64,000 nt of DNA from Neoarius graeffei (Eukaryota; Chordata; Actinopteri; Siluriformes; Ariidae). The position numbers and the translations under genes were made by a program. Shown here in pieces: positions 10,624 through 19,903 of the stretch. Every line of letters starts with the position of its first letter. Positions within the stretch are counted from its first letter, which is position 1. Below the pieces are notes generated by a model. The model was not told the origin of the DNA. It saw only the letters and a list, made by a program, of their open reading frames with translations, and did not search any database. The stretch spans positions 8,976,793 through 9,040,792 of the forward strand of contig NC_083570.1 in NCBI RefSeq assembly GCF_027579695.1, read 5' to 3'.

Positions 10624-10809
10624 TCAGGCTTTGGAGCAGGCTTTGGCAGTTTCAGGCTTTGGCAGCCCTGCATAGTCACTTGAAAATGCATCTTTGTCCA
10701 CTTCGTAGGGGTCAATTCCCCCAATCAAGGCCAGTTTGGCTGCATACCGTTGTCGTGAGATGTCGTCTAATGTATTTATATACTTCTGTTTGCTTGATTT
10801 TGCCGACAT
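10624..10809 (-). CDS. Transposon exon with RYAAKL..IGGIDPY motif
   Basis: The minus frame MSAKSSKQKYINTLDDISRQ continues RYAAKLALIGGIDPYEVDKD and ends in a small in-frame repeat (LPKPETAKACSKA). It matches the second-exon family seen at 390-530, 33915-34150 and 59822-60176. It reads inward from the right TIR, converging on the THAP exon. Confidence 0.5.
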   Translation of the reverse strand: MSAKSSKQKYINTLDDISRQRYAAKLALIGGIDPYEVDKDAFSSDYAGLPKPETAKACSKA

Positions 10810-11674
10810 TGATCTTTTATTTTAGAAAACTGACTATATAAATTCGTCTGAGATAACGTAGCCGGTAGTGGCGATGGTCCGTTCCCCGGAATGCCGTGAC
10901 GTCAGTGAAAACTATCTATAGCGGCTCTGTGCAGACATGGAGCTACACATTTCACTGTCCCACGCCCAGAATCAGACTGTACCATTGGTAAAAAGGGTTG
11001 AGGGGTGAAATGACAATATCATAAATAATTCAAGAAAAATGTTATAGCAAATCATAACCATGTATAATTTGCATATTTTAACAGATGAAATGAAATATTT
11101 TATTTCAAAAACGTACACAAGGCAATACTATTAAAATAATATTAATATCCCTCACAGGCCCCCCTGTCAGTGCCAGGCCCTTAGAATCGTCCCAACTCCC
11201 CCCCCCCCCCCCCCCCCCCCCCCCCCAGCGGCGCCCCTGGGTGCGTACATGCCCAGACACAAGTGTTCCTAATAAAGTGGTGGCTAAGGTGACGCGTCAT
11301 GCCGACCAAGGCTGTTTTTTTTGTTTTTTTTTTTTTCCGACCGAGGCTGTCGTGTTTCCCGCTTGTGGTCTCGTCACTCCCGGAAGGGGCAGTGCTGAAG
11401 TAAGTAGCTCGACTACGTAGCTCGATAGGGTTTACATGCACTAAGTAGCTCGGCAAAAATCGCATAACCTAGGTCGTGTAGCTCGATTACGAGAAATCAA
11501 GTTCGGTTCAATTTCAGCCGAGCTAAGGTGTTTCCATGGCATTTAGAACTTCGATTTCAGTTGAGCAACGGCAGAAATTCGATTTTCTCTATGTGCATGT
11601 AAACGCACTCAATAATATAAGGCTAATTAGGGCACTAATTCATGTCACTCACTGAAATTGATTCATAAGCATAC

Positions 11675-11759
11675 CTTTTTCTTTTGCTCGTTTCTCCTCC
11701 TCTTCTTTCCTTTTCTTCCAGAATTGGGCACCTGATGGCTTTGACCTTTTCCTATTCAT
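11675..11759 (-). pseudogene. hAT element 2 transposase N-terminal exon
   Basis: The minus strand reads MNRKRSKPSGAQFWKKRKEE then EEKRAKEK, ending at a GTATGC donor. This lysine-rich start is typical of TTF/MYM-type hAT transposases in fish. It fits with the C-terminal remnant at 7492-7703 as parts of one gene whose middle is lost. Confidence 0.65.
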
Positions 11760-12097
11760 TAGATCTATCTCCGAGTACGGCTCCGTTTATTTGTCATTCG
11801 ACCTCCTCCTGAGTGATTCCCCCTGCCTTCCCCCAACACAAACTCACCGTCAGTGTGTAGTGGTGATCACCTAACGCTTTTCCCCGGACATGTCCGTTTT
11901 TCACGTCCTGTCCGGGGCGTCCGGGTTTTTTTTTAGAAAGTGGGGAAATGTCCTGTTTTTTATTACCTTTCATTGGACCATTAAATTGACCGGCACTAGG
12001 GCATTGCGCACGGCGCTGCGTGTGACGTAATCCCTGAGCCGCGTCAGTGCGATCAGCTTTTTATAATCAGAAGACAGGCTGTCAGTACGCCAGCAAC

Positions 12098-13993
12098 ATG
12101 CCGAAGCGCAAATGCACGTTTACAGACGACTTACAAAAGAAGTTCCCCGCTTTCAGACCGGGTCGAGACAAGTGGGAAGCTTTGTGCACAGTGTGCAAAG
12201 CAGGTACATATGTCTCGGTGTCCAGTGGAGGTGCCAGGGATTTAAAATTCCACCTGGACACCGAGAAACACAAAAAAGCTGTTCGAGGCGAGAGTACCTC
12301 AAAGTCGATAACAGAGTACTTTGTGAAACCAGGGAACGAGGATGCCGTGAATGCAACGGAGGGTGCCTGGTCATTTCACACAGTGAAACATCATAACAGT
12401 TATCGGTCTATGGACTGCACGAGTTCATTGTTGAAAAAGACCCTCCCCGATTCTGACACGGCCAAAAAGTTCAGTTGTGCCTGTACTAAGACGGAGGCAA
12501 TTGTTAACGGTGTTCTGGCACCTCACTCTGTCGAATTGGCGCACGAAGCGCTCAATGATATCCCATTCTGTGGTGTTAGTACTGACGGGAGTAATCACGG
12601 TGCAGTAAAAATCTTCCCCATAATTATCCAATACTTTGATTGGAAGAAGGGTGGTGTGCAGACCAAATTAATTGAAGTGAAAGATACACCAAATGAGACA
12701 GCAACCACCATCGCAAACTACTTAATGGAAACATTGGCAAAGAACAATTTGTCTTCCAAATGCGTCGCATTTACTGGGGACAATTGTAACACTAATTTTG
12801 GTGGAACCCGACGTGACGAAGGGGGAAACAATGTATTTGCGAATTTGAAAAGATTGCTGCAAAACAAAACACTGATTGGCGTGGGTTGCCCAGCGCATAT
12901 ACTGAACAATTGTGTCCATCACGGGGCAGACACACTTGATGTGGACCTTGAAAATATCATTTTTAAAATATACCAGTACTTCCACATTTACACCGTGCGT
13001 ACTGAGTCCCTCAAAGAGTACTGTGATTTTGCTGACATTGAGTACAGGAGGATGCTTTCACACAGCAAGACAAGGTGGCTCTCTCTGTTCCCAGGCACAG
13101 AGAGGATGCTACAGATGTTCCCTGCTTTAAAAGCATTCTTTATGTCTCAGCAAAAGCCACCCATGGTGATCAAGGCGTTTTTTGAAAACCCATTTAGTGA
13201 GATATACTTGTGGCACATGCACTCACTCATGTCCATCTTCCACAATCACATTCAAGAAATGGAAAGGGAGAATAACTCCATCATGGAGGTTAAGAAAATA
13301 TTGAGCAGCATCCACAACATTCTTCTTGAACGGAAGAACAACAATTTCATGTCCCTCAAAGTTAAGGGACTGCTGGCCGAAAATCGCAGAGATGGACTTG
13401 AAGAGGGCTGTGACAAGTTCATGGCTGATGCGCTCGGCATGTACAGTTCATGTTTAGAGTATCTGGAGAAGTGGATGACTCCCATGGAAGAGTTCTCACC
13501 ATTCATGTGGATGGACATGAGTGAGCCACCAAAGTGGAATGATGTGGAGGCCTGCATCAAGTACCTTGGAGAGAAGGGGGTGCCAATTGATGACGTTAAA
13601 TGTTTAGACCAGGTTGCCAATCTGAAGAAATTCATTGAAAGCTGCAGTGACGATGAGTTCATGGGTCTGCAGGTGCACCAGAAGTGGACCAAATACTTTG
13701 AGAAGGCCAAAAATATTGCATGCTACTCAGAACTGCTGAAGATTGCACAGTTTGTCTTTGCACTTCCTTCTCACAATGCAAATGTGGAGAGAGTTTTTTC
13801 ACTGATGCAGAGCCAGTGGACAAAGGAGAGGAACCAGCTCTCTGTTGAATCATTGAAAGGGATTCTATTTGTGCAATACAATTTCAAAGATATGTCTTGC
13901 AAAGACTTTCATGCTTATTTGTTGAGCAACAAAAAAACTGCTGAGAAAGATCAGCTCTACAGCAAAATATCAATGGGCAAACAAGGAGGATGA
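12098..13993 (+). CDS. hAT-family transposase, intact
   Basis: From MPKRKCTFTDDLQKKFPAFR the frame is open for about 631 codons; an upstream in-frame Met lies at 12047. The N-terminus has a BED-like finger (WEALCTVC...DLKFHLDTEKH). Middle blocks GVSTDGSNHG, FTGDNCNTNFGG and GVGCPAHILNN fit the catalytic D, D and C-x2-H region. SKTRWLSLFPG and, near the end, FALPSHNANVERVFSLM followed by LSVESLKGILFVQ form the hAT C-terminal catalytic/dimerisation segment. No stop or frameshift is visible, so it could be a recently active source copy. Length is normal for hAT transposases. It is a transposon gene, not a host gene. Confidence 0.9.
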   Translation: MPKRKCTFTDDLQKKFPAFRPGRDKWEALCTVCKAGTYVSVSSGGARDLKFHLDTEKHKKAVRGESTSKSITEYFVKPGNEDAVNATEGAWSFHTVKHHNSYRSMDCTSSLLKKTLPDSDTAKKFSCACTKTEAIVNGVLAPHSVELAHEALNDIPFCGVSTDGSNHGAVKIFPIIIQYFDWKKGGVQTKLIEVKDTPNETATTIANYLMETLAKNNLSSKCVAFTGDNCNTNFGGTRRDEGGNNVFANLKRLLQNKTLIGVGCPAHILNNCVHHGADTLDVDLENIIFKIYQYFHIYTVRTESLKEYCDFADIEYRRMLSHSKTRWLSLFPGTERMLQMFPALKAFFMSQQKPPMVIKAFFENPFSEIYLWHMHSLMSIFHNHIQEMERENNSIMEVKKILSSIHNILLERKNNNFMSLKVKGLLAENRRDGLEEGCDKFMADALGMYSSCLEYLEKWMTPMEEFSPFMWMDMSEPPKWNDVEACIKYLGEKGVPIDDVKCLDQVANLKKFIESCSDDEFMGLQVHQKWTKYFEKAKNIACYSELLKIAQFVFALPSHNANVERVFSLMQSQWTKERNQLSVESLKGILFVQYNFKDMSCKDFHAYLLSNKKTAEKDQLYSKISMGKQGG

Positions 13994-14479
13994 GGAAGAA
14001 AAAACAGACGAAGAGGAGGAAAAACCAGACGAAGAGGAAGATGAGGATTAATCAGGAAACTAAAGATAGACTATTGATATTTTTTGTTAGTTTTTTTTTT
14101 ACATTTTTGAGTTATTTTTAAAGTAAATATACAAGAGGTATTTTTGTTAATTAGCTAATTTGTTAATTTATCTTTTCCAATAGCCTACAGATCAGACATT
14201 ATTTCTTTCATTACTGAAATTGAGGCTAACTGAGTATCAGCATGTTTGTTATTGGGAGTTGAGAGTTATTGTTAACTTTTATTGTTAATATGAGTGAATG
14301 TGGTTTAGATGAGACATTATTTCTTTCATTGTGTCATTCATTCATTACAGAAATTGTAAAGCATTTTTGAATAAATACATTTTAAATATCATTTGTTATT
14401 GGAGTTATTGTTGACCTTTATGAAAAGCATTGTTAATAAACCAACTTTAAATATCATTTTATTTGTATGTTTCTTAAGT

Positions 14480-15020
14480 GAGTGCATGTGCCATAAGTAT
14501 ATCTCACTAAATGGGTTTTCAAAAAACACCTTGATCACCATGGGTGGCTTTTGCTGAGACATAAAGAATGCTTTTAAAGCAGGGAACATCTGTAGCATCC
14601 TCTCTGTGCCTGGGAACAGAGAGAGCCACCTTGTCTTGCTGTGTGAAAGCATCCTCCTGTACTCTGTGTCAACAAAATCACAGTACTCTTTGAGGGACTC
14701 AGTACGCACGGTGTAAATGTGGAAGTACTGGTGTATTTTAAAAATGATATTTTCAAGGTCCACATCAAGTGTGTCTGCCCCATGATGGACACAATTGTTC
14801 AGTATGTGTACTGGGCAACCAGCACCAATGAGTGTTTTGTTCTGCATTTGGAAGACAAATAGTTTTTTACCAATGTTTCCATTAGGTAGTTTGCGATGGT
14901 GGTTGCTGTCTCATTTGGTGTATCTTTCACCTCAATTAATTTGGTCTGCACACCACCCTTCTTCTTCCAATCAAAGTGATTACTCCAGTCAGTACTAACA
15001 CCACAGAATGGGACACCTTA
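14480..15020 (-). pseudogene. Inverted, deleted copy of the hAT transposase gene
   Basis: The minus strand repeats transposase segments from about CDS positions 12526-13235: LWHMHSL, SKTRWLSLFPGTERMLQMF, GCPVHILNNCVHHGADTLD. Internal deletions remove the parts matching roughly 12601-12640 and 12770-12855. Similarity is high. Because it is antisense to and downstream of the intact gene, read-through RNA could fold into a hairpin with about 500 paired bases. Confidence 0.85.
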
Positions 15021-15099
15021 ACAGAGTGAGGTAAGTTTGTAGTTTGATATTGTTACTAACCCTACTACTACCCCCCCCCCCTCCGCACTAAGGTGTCCT

Positions 15100-15479
15100 C
15101 ATCTCATCTCATCTCATTATCTCTAGCCGCTTTATCCTGTTCTACAGGGTCGCAGGCAAGCTGGAGCCTATCCCAGCTGACTACGGGCGAAAGGCGGGGT
15201 ACACCCTGGACAAGTCGCCAGGTCATCACAGGGCTGACACATAGACACAGACAACCATTCACACTCACATTCACACCTACACTCAATTTAGAGTCACCAG
15301 TTAACCTAACCTGTATGTCTTTGGACTGTGGGGGAAACCGGAGCACCCGGAGGAAACCCACGCGGACACGGGGAGAACATGCAAACTCTGCACAGAAAGG
15401 CCCTCGTCGGACACGGGGCTCGAACCCGGACCTTCTTGCTGTGAGGCGACAGCGCTAACCACTACACCACCGTGCCGCC
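15100..15479 (-). mobile_element. tRNA-headed SINE, full length
   Basis: The SINE is minus-oriented: it begins with the CATCTCATCTCATTATC tail and ends in ACCACCGTGCCGCC, the complement of the head. It is flanked by an exact 14-base duplication CACTAAGGTGTCCT (15086-15099, 15480-15493), so it is a recent insertion near the right end of the transposase-bearing hAT. Confidence 0.93.
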
Positions 15480-16007
15480 CACTAAGGTGTCCTGGTTTTC
15501 CCAAATCAAAATATGGTCACCCTAACTAACGCGAGAGGTGAGACTGAACGATTTCAACTTGACCAATTGACCACCACGACCACAATAATCTTGGGAATTC
15601 ATTCGGTTCATACACACAATCAAACGTACAGCCGTTTTGAAGTTGTTTGGATTGTTCTGCTTTTCTGTTCTCTCCTCTTTCTTGCGCGCACACGCACACA
15701 CAAAAGCGTTTGCTCAATGTAATGTAATGTGGTCTGCACATTTGAGAGGCGTCTTGAGTTTGTGTCCTATGCATTGCGGCACCATATTTGGTTTGTTATT
15801 TAAATTATACGGGGTTTTGTGCCCACAGCAAACGTGACGCATGATGGCTTTTGCTGCATGTTACACTTGTGTGTGTGTGTAACACTGCTGCAAACCCTTA
15901 ATTACAGTTGAGCTACAAGAACTGACCAACTTCAGGTATTGACGCCTCTTGTGGTGATGACGTCACCTGCGCAACTTTGGTATTGGGCTTCCCCATCCAA
16001 AATGTTC

Positions 16008-16122
16008 ACCCCCCCGTCTTGTTTTTTTTTTTTCGGGGGTTTTTTTTGGGGACCTTTTTTTTTTTTTTTGGGACCGTTTTTTTTTTTCGCGCCCGCGCTC
16101 ATGCCGCCTCCCCCCCCCCGCG
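16008..16122. repeat. Poly-T/poly-G/poly-C low-complexity tract
   Basis: Long T runs alternate with short G runs, then a CCCCCCCCCC run. The tract gives open frames by composition only. It is the inner part of the right end of hAT element 2, whose left end also has a poly-C run (about 6742). Base counts in such homopolymers are often unreliable. The 15526-16007 stretch beside it shows no gene. Confidence 0.7.
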
Positions 16123-16318
16123 ATGCCGCCCCAGGTGGCTGCCCGGTCGGACTGCCCCCAGGACCGCCCCTGACCACACCACTTGCGAATCCGCATGGGA
16201 CTGAACTGAAATTCACCGCTGCCTGTCTATATTTGAAATGAGCTGTCAATCAAAGAAAATATCCGGCCGCTTTCACCAATCACCAGTCTCCTCGCAGAAA
16301 GCTTTGCCATGTCCCTCC

Positions 16319-16553
16319 CACTGTGAGGCTGGGAGTCCGTGGGCGGGCGTTTTCGCAGTATTTGTCCAATAATCATCTTGCATTTTGAGATTGAAAAGCG
16401 CAGAGCTCCCAAATGCCATTGAAGTCCACTGTGAGGCTGGGAGTCCGTGGGACTCCATGGGCGGGCGTTTTCGCAGTATTTGTCCAATAATCGTCTTGCA
16501 TTTTGAGATTGAAAAGCGCAGAGCTCCCAAATGCCATTGAAGTCCACTGAGGC
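16319..16553. repeat. Tandem duplication, two units of about 105-115 bases
   Basis: Two head-to-tail units share CACTGTGAGGCTGGGAGTCC, GGGCGGGCGTTTTCGCAG and AGCGCAGAGCTCCCAAATGC. The second has an extra GACTCCATGGGC-type insert. There is no coding meaning. The units lie in the right arm of the outer hAT. Confidence 0.85.
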
Positions 16554-16604
16554 TGGGCTGCATCGTGCTGTCACGAGGGGGAAAAACTCACGCACACATT
16601 AGGC

Positions 16605-19009
16605 CAGTGGTTCCCAAACTTTTTGGCTGGGGACCCCCTTTTGGACTTCAGAATATTTTTGGGACCCCCCCCCACCACCCATTATGCAGTGTGTAGTGTA
16701 ATAATAATAATAATAATAATAATCAGGCGGATATTAAAGTTGCTATTTTTTATTCACAGAAGAGCATTATCCACAAAAGAACATTGCACATCATAATAAA
16801 ACAGAACATTACACAGAACATCAGAATATTTTTTCAGTGACTTGTGTGTGCTTGCTTTTCAGTACAGAGTTTTTCAAATCTTGGTGATAACTGTGAGATC
16901 GCCACCCTTAGTTCGTTTTCAATGTTCAACTTTGCCCTGTATTTGGTCTTGATGGAGGCCACTGCAGAAAAGCCCACCTCACAGAGGTAGGATGTGGCAA
17001 AAGGGAGGAGTATGGCCACAGCCTTTCCACCCAACAGTGGGTAGTCTTTTTCCACCCCAATCCAAAAGGCAGACAGTGACTTGGCCCTAAACTGCTGTTT
17101 GTATCCTATGTCTGAGGTCACATCAATGAACTGTTCCTGTTCAGTAACACTGAGATGAGCATGTGGCCTTGTATTGAAGGGGTCTGTGATCCATTCATAG
17201 TGTGCCAAATCCATTACAGGAAAGTACCTCTGAAAATGTTGTTGGAGGGCAAAAATGTGTGAACGAATGCATGGCATGATTGTGTTGTGACTGTTGGTGT
17301 TATGGAGAAATGAATGAAAGTTCTGAAAGCAATCTGTTGTTCCCTCCTCAATCATCTTTCCCCACAGTTCCAATTTCCTTGTAAATGACTGCATTTTAGC
17401 GACAAGCTGAGGGAGATGGGTGTTGGGTCCTTGCATTTGCAGATTCAGTTCGTTCAGTTTTTGGAAAATGTCACTGAGGTAGGCAACTGTCATCAGGAAC
17501 CGTTCGTCGTTGTAACAGAGTGCCAGTGCATGATTCTCCTCCTCGAGAAAAATCCGTATCTCCTCTCACAGCTCAAACACCCTGTTCAATACCTTCCTAC
17601 GTGACAGCCATCGCGCTTCGCTGTGAAACAGAACTGCCATGTGTTTGGAGCCCATTTCTTCACAGAGAGCAGCAAAGAGTCGAGCTTTAACAGGGCGCGT
17701 TTTGATATAATTGACAGTGGCGATTACGTCCGTCATCACCTTGTTCAGTTCGGGACTCAGCTGCTTCGATGCCAACGCTTCTCGGTGAATCATACAGTGG
17801 GTCCACTGCACATTGGGGGACACACGCTTTATGAGCGCTTGTAGCCCACTGCGCTTCCCAGCCATAGCCTGAGCCCCGTCCGTACACACTCCAACACAGC
17901 ACTCCCACTTCAATTTTGCCTCTTGCAAATAAGTGTCAATCACTCGGAACAGTTCATCAGCAGTGGCTCGTGTTTTCACCTCCTTGCAGAATAGCAGATC
18001 CTCTCTCATGTCCTCTGTATCAAGGAAACGGATGTACGTGATTAATAAACAGTCTCGGTTGCTGTCAGTGGCTTCGTCGACCTGCAGAGCAAACCGGGTG
18101 CTTGCACGTACTCGGTCGGTGAGCTGCTCCTCAATGTCGTCAGCGATGTCATGTATGCGTCTTCCAATCGTATTATTTGAGAGGGGGATCGCCCGTAACT
18201 TGTTTGCTGTTGCCTCGTCGACCATGGTCCTCACCATTTCAATGGCACAGGGCAGGATCACCTCCTCCGCTTCTGTGTGTGGCTTCTTGCTCTGCGCAAG
18301 GAGGTAGGCCACTTTGCAGGAGGCGAGCTGGGCATTGACATTGACAGATGCAACTTTAGTGAAGTTCACCCGTTGTGCCTGAAAGTTCAAAAGTTTCCGC
18401 CGAAAGAATTCAACCGGCTTGTCCTTGTGCTCGGGGTGTGCCGTGTCCAGGTGACGCTTCAGCTTGTTTGGCTTTAAACTTTCTGTCGCCAGCACCTTCA
18501 GACAGAGAACACACTGCAGTCGTTCCTCACCACCCACCAATGTGCTCGTAAAGCCCATTTCGATGTATGCATCATCATACCGCCTTATCTTTTTCGCTGC
18601 CGAAGTGCATGGGAACTCGCCCTGTGCAGCAGCCTTGCGTTTTGTAGGAAGCATGCGTAGAAACTTGTCCATGTTGTCATAAAGTCGCCATCCGATGTTT
18701 TGTTCTGAATCTCAAAATAGGGACCTGTTTTATACAGTTTGTATTCACAGGAGGAGGGTTTGCTAATAACAACAACAATATCAGAGCAATCCAACAGATT
18801 GGAGGGCGGGGAGCGATTATGGAGTGAAAGGGGGTGATTGGGTTCTATAGACTGATTTAATGACTCTCTGCCGGCTGACGCATTACCAACATTCCGACGC
18901 CATTCAAAACATTCCAATGCCCGTTTTTTTTTTCTGTGTTATGCAAACAGTCCCGTCTCTCCGTGACCCCCCTGGAGTCCCTCCGCGACCCCCACTTTGG
19001 GAACCGCTG
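16605..19009 (-). mobile_element. ZBED-type hAT element, complete with 8-bp duplication
   Basis: The left end CAGTGGTTCCCAAACTTTTT and right-end complement CAGCGGTTCCCAAAGTGGGG are inverted repeats. The exact 8-bp duplication CATTAGGC lies at 16597-16604 and 19010-19017. The 2,405-base element contains one transposase gene on the minus strand, inactivated by a single stop. It sits inside the outer hAT but outside hAT element 2. Confidence 0.93.
16834..18672 (-). pseudogene. ZBED5/FAM200-like hAT transposase with one nonsense codon
   Basis: The frame from MDKFLRMLPTKRKAAAQGEF runs 368 codons to a TGA near 17567, then continues in the same frame (from IRIFLEEENHALALCYNDER) to 16834. Features in order: BED finger (LQCVLCLKVL...LKRHLDTAHPEH), first catalytic region (FALQVDEATD), second (GVCTDGAQAMAG), THCMIHREALA, SEARWLSRRKVL, and the C-terminal YLCEVGFSAVASIKTKYR dimerisation block. 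A CGA-to-TGA change would explain the stop. Length (about 612 codons) is normal, so decay has barely begun. Confidence 0.9.
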
Positions 19010-19216
19010 CATTAGGCGAACTGGGGAAAGTTATAACGGAATGATTTCGCACTGTAGTTGGGTTGAGCACATATATTTCTATGATTCTGGATCTGAAATA
19101 GCAGTGTTATAAGGTCGGCTATAAGCCTAGCGCAATTCATCCTACACGATGTTCGTCATTTTCAGAGGAGGCTGAGCCTCCCTCGTTGTCTTAGAGCAAT
19201 TGCCCGTGTTAAGTAC

Positions 19217-19826
19217 ACTTTTTGAGTATCTGTACTTTACTTGAGTATTTTTTTGGAAACTTATGACTTTAACTTCACTACATTTGAAAGACAAAATATC
19301 GTACTTTTTACTCCACTACATTTGTAGCAAGGTCCTCGTTACTCATTACTATGAAGCAGCTTTGAAAGTGGATGTTTTTTTCTTTTCTCAAACGTGATTG
19401 GTTTTTCCGCAGGTGAGACTGAGACAGTCTATCAGTAATCGCTAGGGTCACGTCACGTCCATAGACTGGATAAAATCAAGATCAATGATTTCTCCGCAGC
19501 ATTATTTAACACGATCAGTTGATGGCAGAATGGAAGGAGGCGGTTCTTCTGGGGAATGCACACACCCACGGTTCTATAGCGAGAACCCATGTTTCAGTTT
19601 TCTGAAAGGAATAAAGAGTCATTTCATTTTAAATGTTTGCTTTGTTTGCCTAAAATGGTGCGCATCACAGCCTACAAAAACTCCCCATCCAACCTGCGGA
19701 AGCATATTGAGGGATATAAATGTTTTATTCTATGCAGTCTGATCAGTCAAATGCCTTTATGTGGATTTGCCCGCCCAGTTGCCATAGTCTTATCCACGTC
19801 TAATGTTTACACATAGTTAGTTAACT
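19217..19826. other. Intron segment shared with finTRIM copy B
   Basis: This stretch aligns by eye with 53645-54340: ACTTTTTGAGTATCTGTACT, the GAATGGAAGGAGG block, and ATAAAGAGTCATTTCATTTT. It is intronic sequence between the RING and coiled-coil exons of copy A. Short frames here carry stops at different places in the two copies and do not look coding. Confidence 0.75.
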
Positions 19827-19903
19827 TGGACACTTATCTCTCTAGCCGCTTTATCCTGTTCTACAGGGTCACAGGCAAGCTGGAGCCTATCCCAGCTGAC
19901 TAC

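Larger units (their letters stand above)
9530..10918. mobile_element. TA-flanked TIR element 2 with THAP exon and palindromic centre
   Basis: Ends read TAGATAGTTTTCAC on both sides (right end inverted), with TA next to each. TGACGTCA (CRE-like) follows within a few bases of each terminus, and CGGCCATCTTGG lies near the left end. The 1.39-kb body holds a THAP zinc-finger exon on the plus strand, a 436-base palindrome, and on the minus strand near the right end an exon with the RY..KL...G.DPY motif. There is no transposase, so the element is non-autonomous or a captured-ends derivative. Confidence 0.75.
8011..11607. mobile_element. TIR element with GTTTACATGCACAT ends
   Basis: GTACGTTTACATGCACAT at the left and its inverted form (ATGTGCATGTAAACGCAC) at the right bound about 3.6 kb. 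Subterminal regions on both sides are rich in AATCGAGCTA / TAGCTCGATT motifs. TCAATAA lies just outside both ends but not exactly abutting, so the target duplication is uncertain. The element contains an AT microsatellite (8424-8454), a SINE (9021-9389), a THAP element (9530-10918) and poly-C tracts. No transposase is visible. The family is unnamed. Confidence 0.5.
11848..15525 (+). mobile_element. hAT element carrying an intact transposase, with inverted partial copy
   Basis: The element holds a 630-residue intact hAT transposase (12098-13993). It is followed by an inverted, internally deleted copy of part of that gene (14480-15020) and a SINE. Left-end sequence (TAGTGGTGATCACCTAACGC) and right-end complement (TAGGGTGACCATATTTTGAT) are only loosely alike, and I could not find a target duplication, so borders are approximate. 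It lies inside hAT element 2. Stretch 13994-14400 is AT-rich and non-coding. Confidence 0.6.
6692..16172 (-). mobile_element. hAT element 2 (TTF/MYM-type transposase), nested host
   Basis: The left end CAGTGGCGATCCTAGAG and the right end, reverse complement CAGGGGCGGTCCTGGGG, are inverted repeats. They are flanked by an exact 8-bp duplication ACCACACC (6684-6691 and 16173-16180). Remnants of its own gene lie on the minus strand: an N-terminal exon at 11675-11759 and the C-terminal dimerisation segment at 7492-7703. The middle of the transposase is missing. Inside it sit a TIR element (8011-11607), a THAP element, two SINEs and another hAT (about 11850-15525). Confidence 0.8.
5255..19208. mobile_element. 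Outer hAT element, about 14 kb with nested insertions
   Basis: The outer element starts CAGTGGCGGCTGGTAG and is flanked on both sides by the 8-bp duplication TTAAGTAC (5247-5254 and 19209-19216), the hAT hallmark. The right end in reverse complement (CACGGGCAATTGCTC...GGGAGGCT) is a degraded match of the left. The paralogous copy B at 53630-53650 carries the uninterrupted site (CTGAAGTACACTTTTTGAG), proving that the whole 13,954 bases are an insertion. Most of the length is later insertions: a SINE, a second hAT (6692-16172) and a ZBED-type hAT (16605-19009). The element's own transposase is not visible; 5255-5682 and 6054-6683 hold no gene. Confidence 0.8.

Noticed and set aside
6692-11239. 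hAT border at CAGCGGCGCCCCTG near 11226
   Set aside because: It looks like a hAT end, but the sequence after it does not match the 8 bases before 6692. The end at 16172 gives an exact ACCACACC duplication instead.
15939-16241. Open frames with poly-Phe or poly-Lys/Pro over the homopolymer tract
   Set aside because: Frames exist on both strands and consist of homopolymer translations; no domain or splice support.
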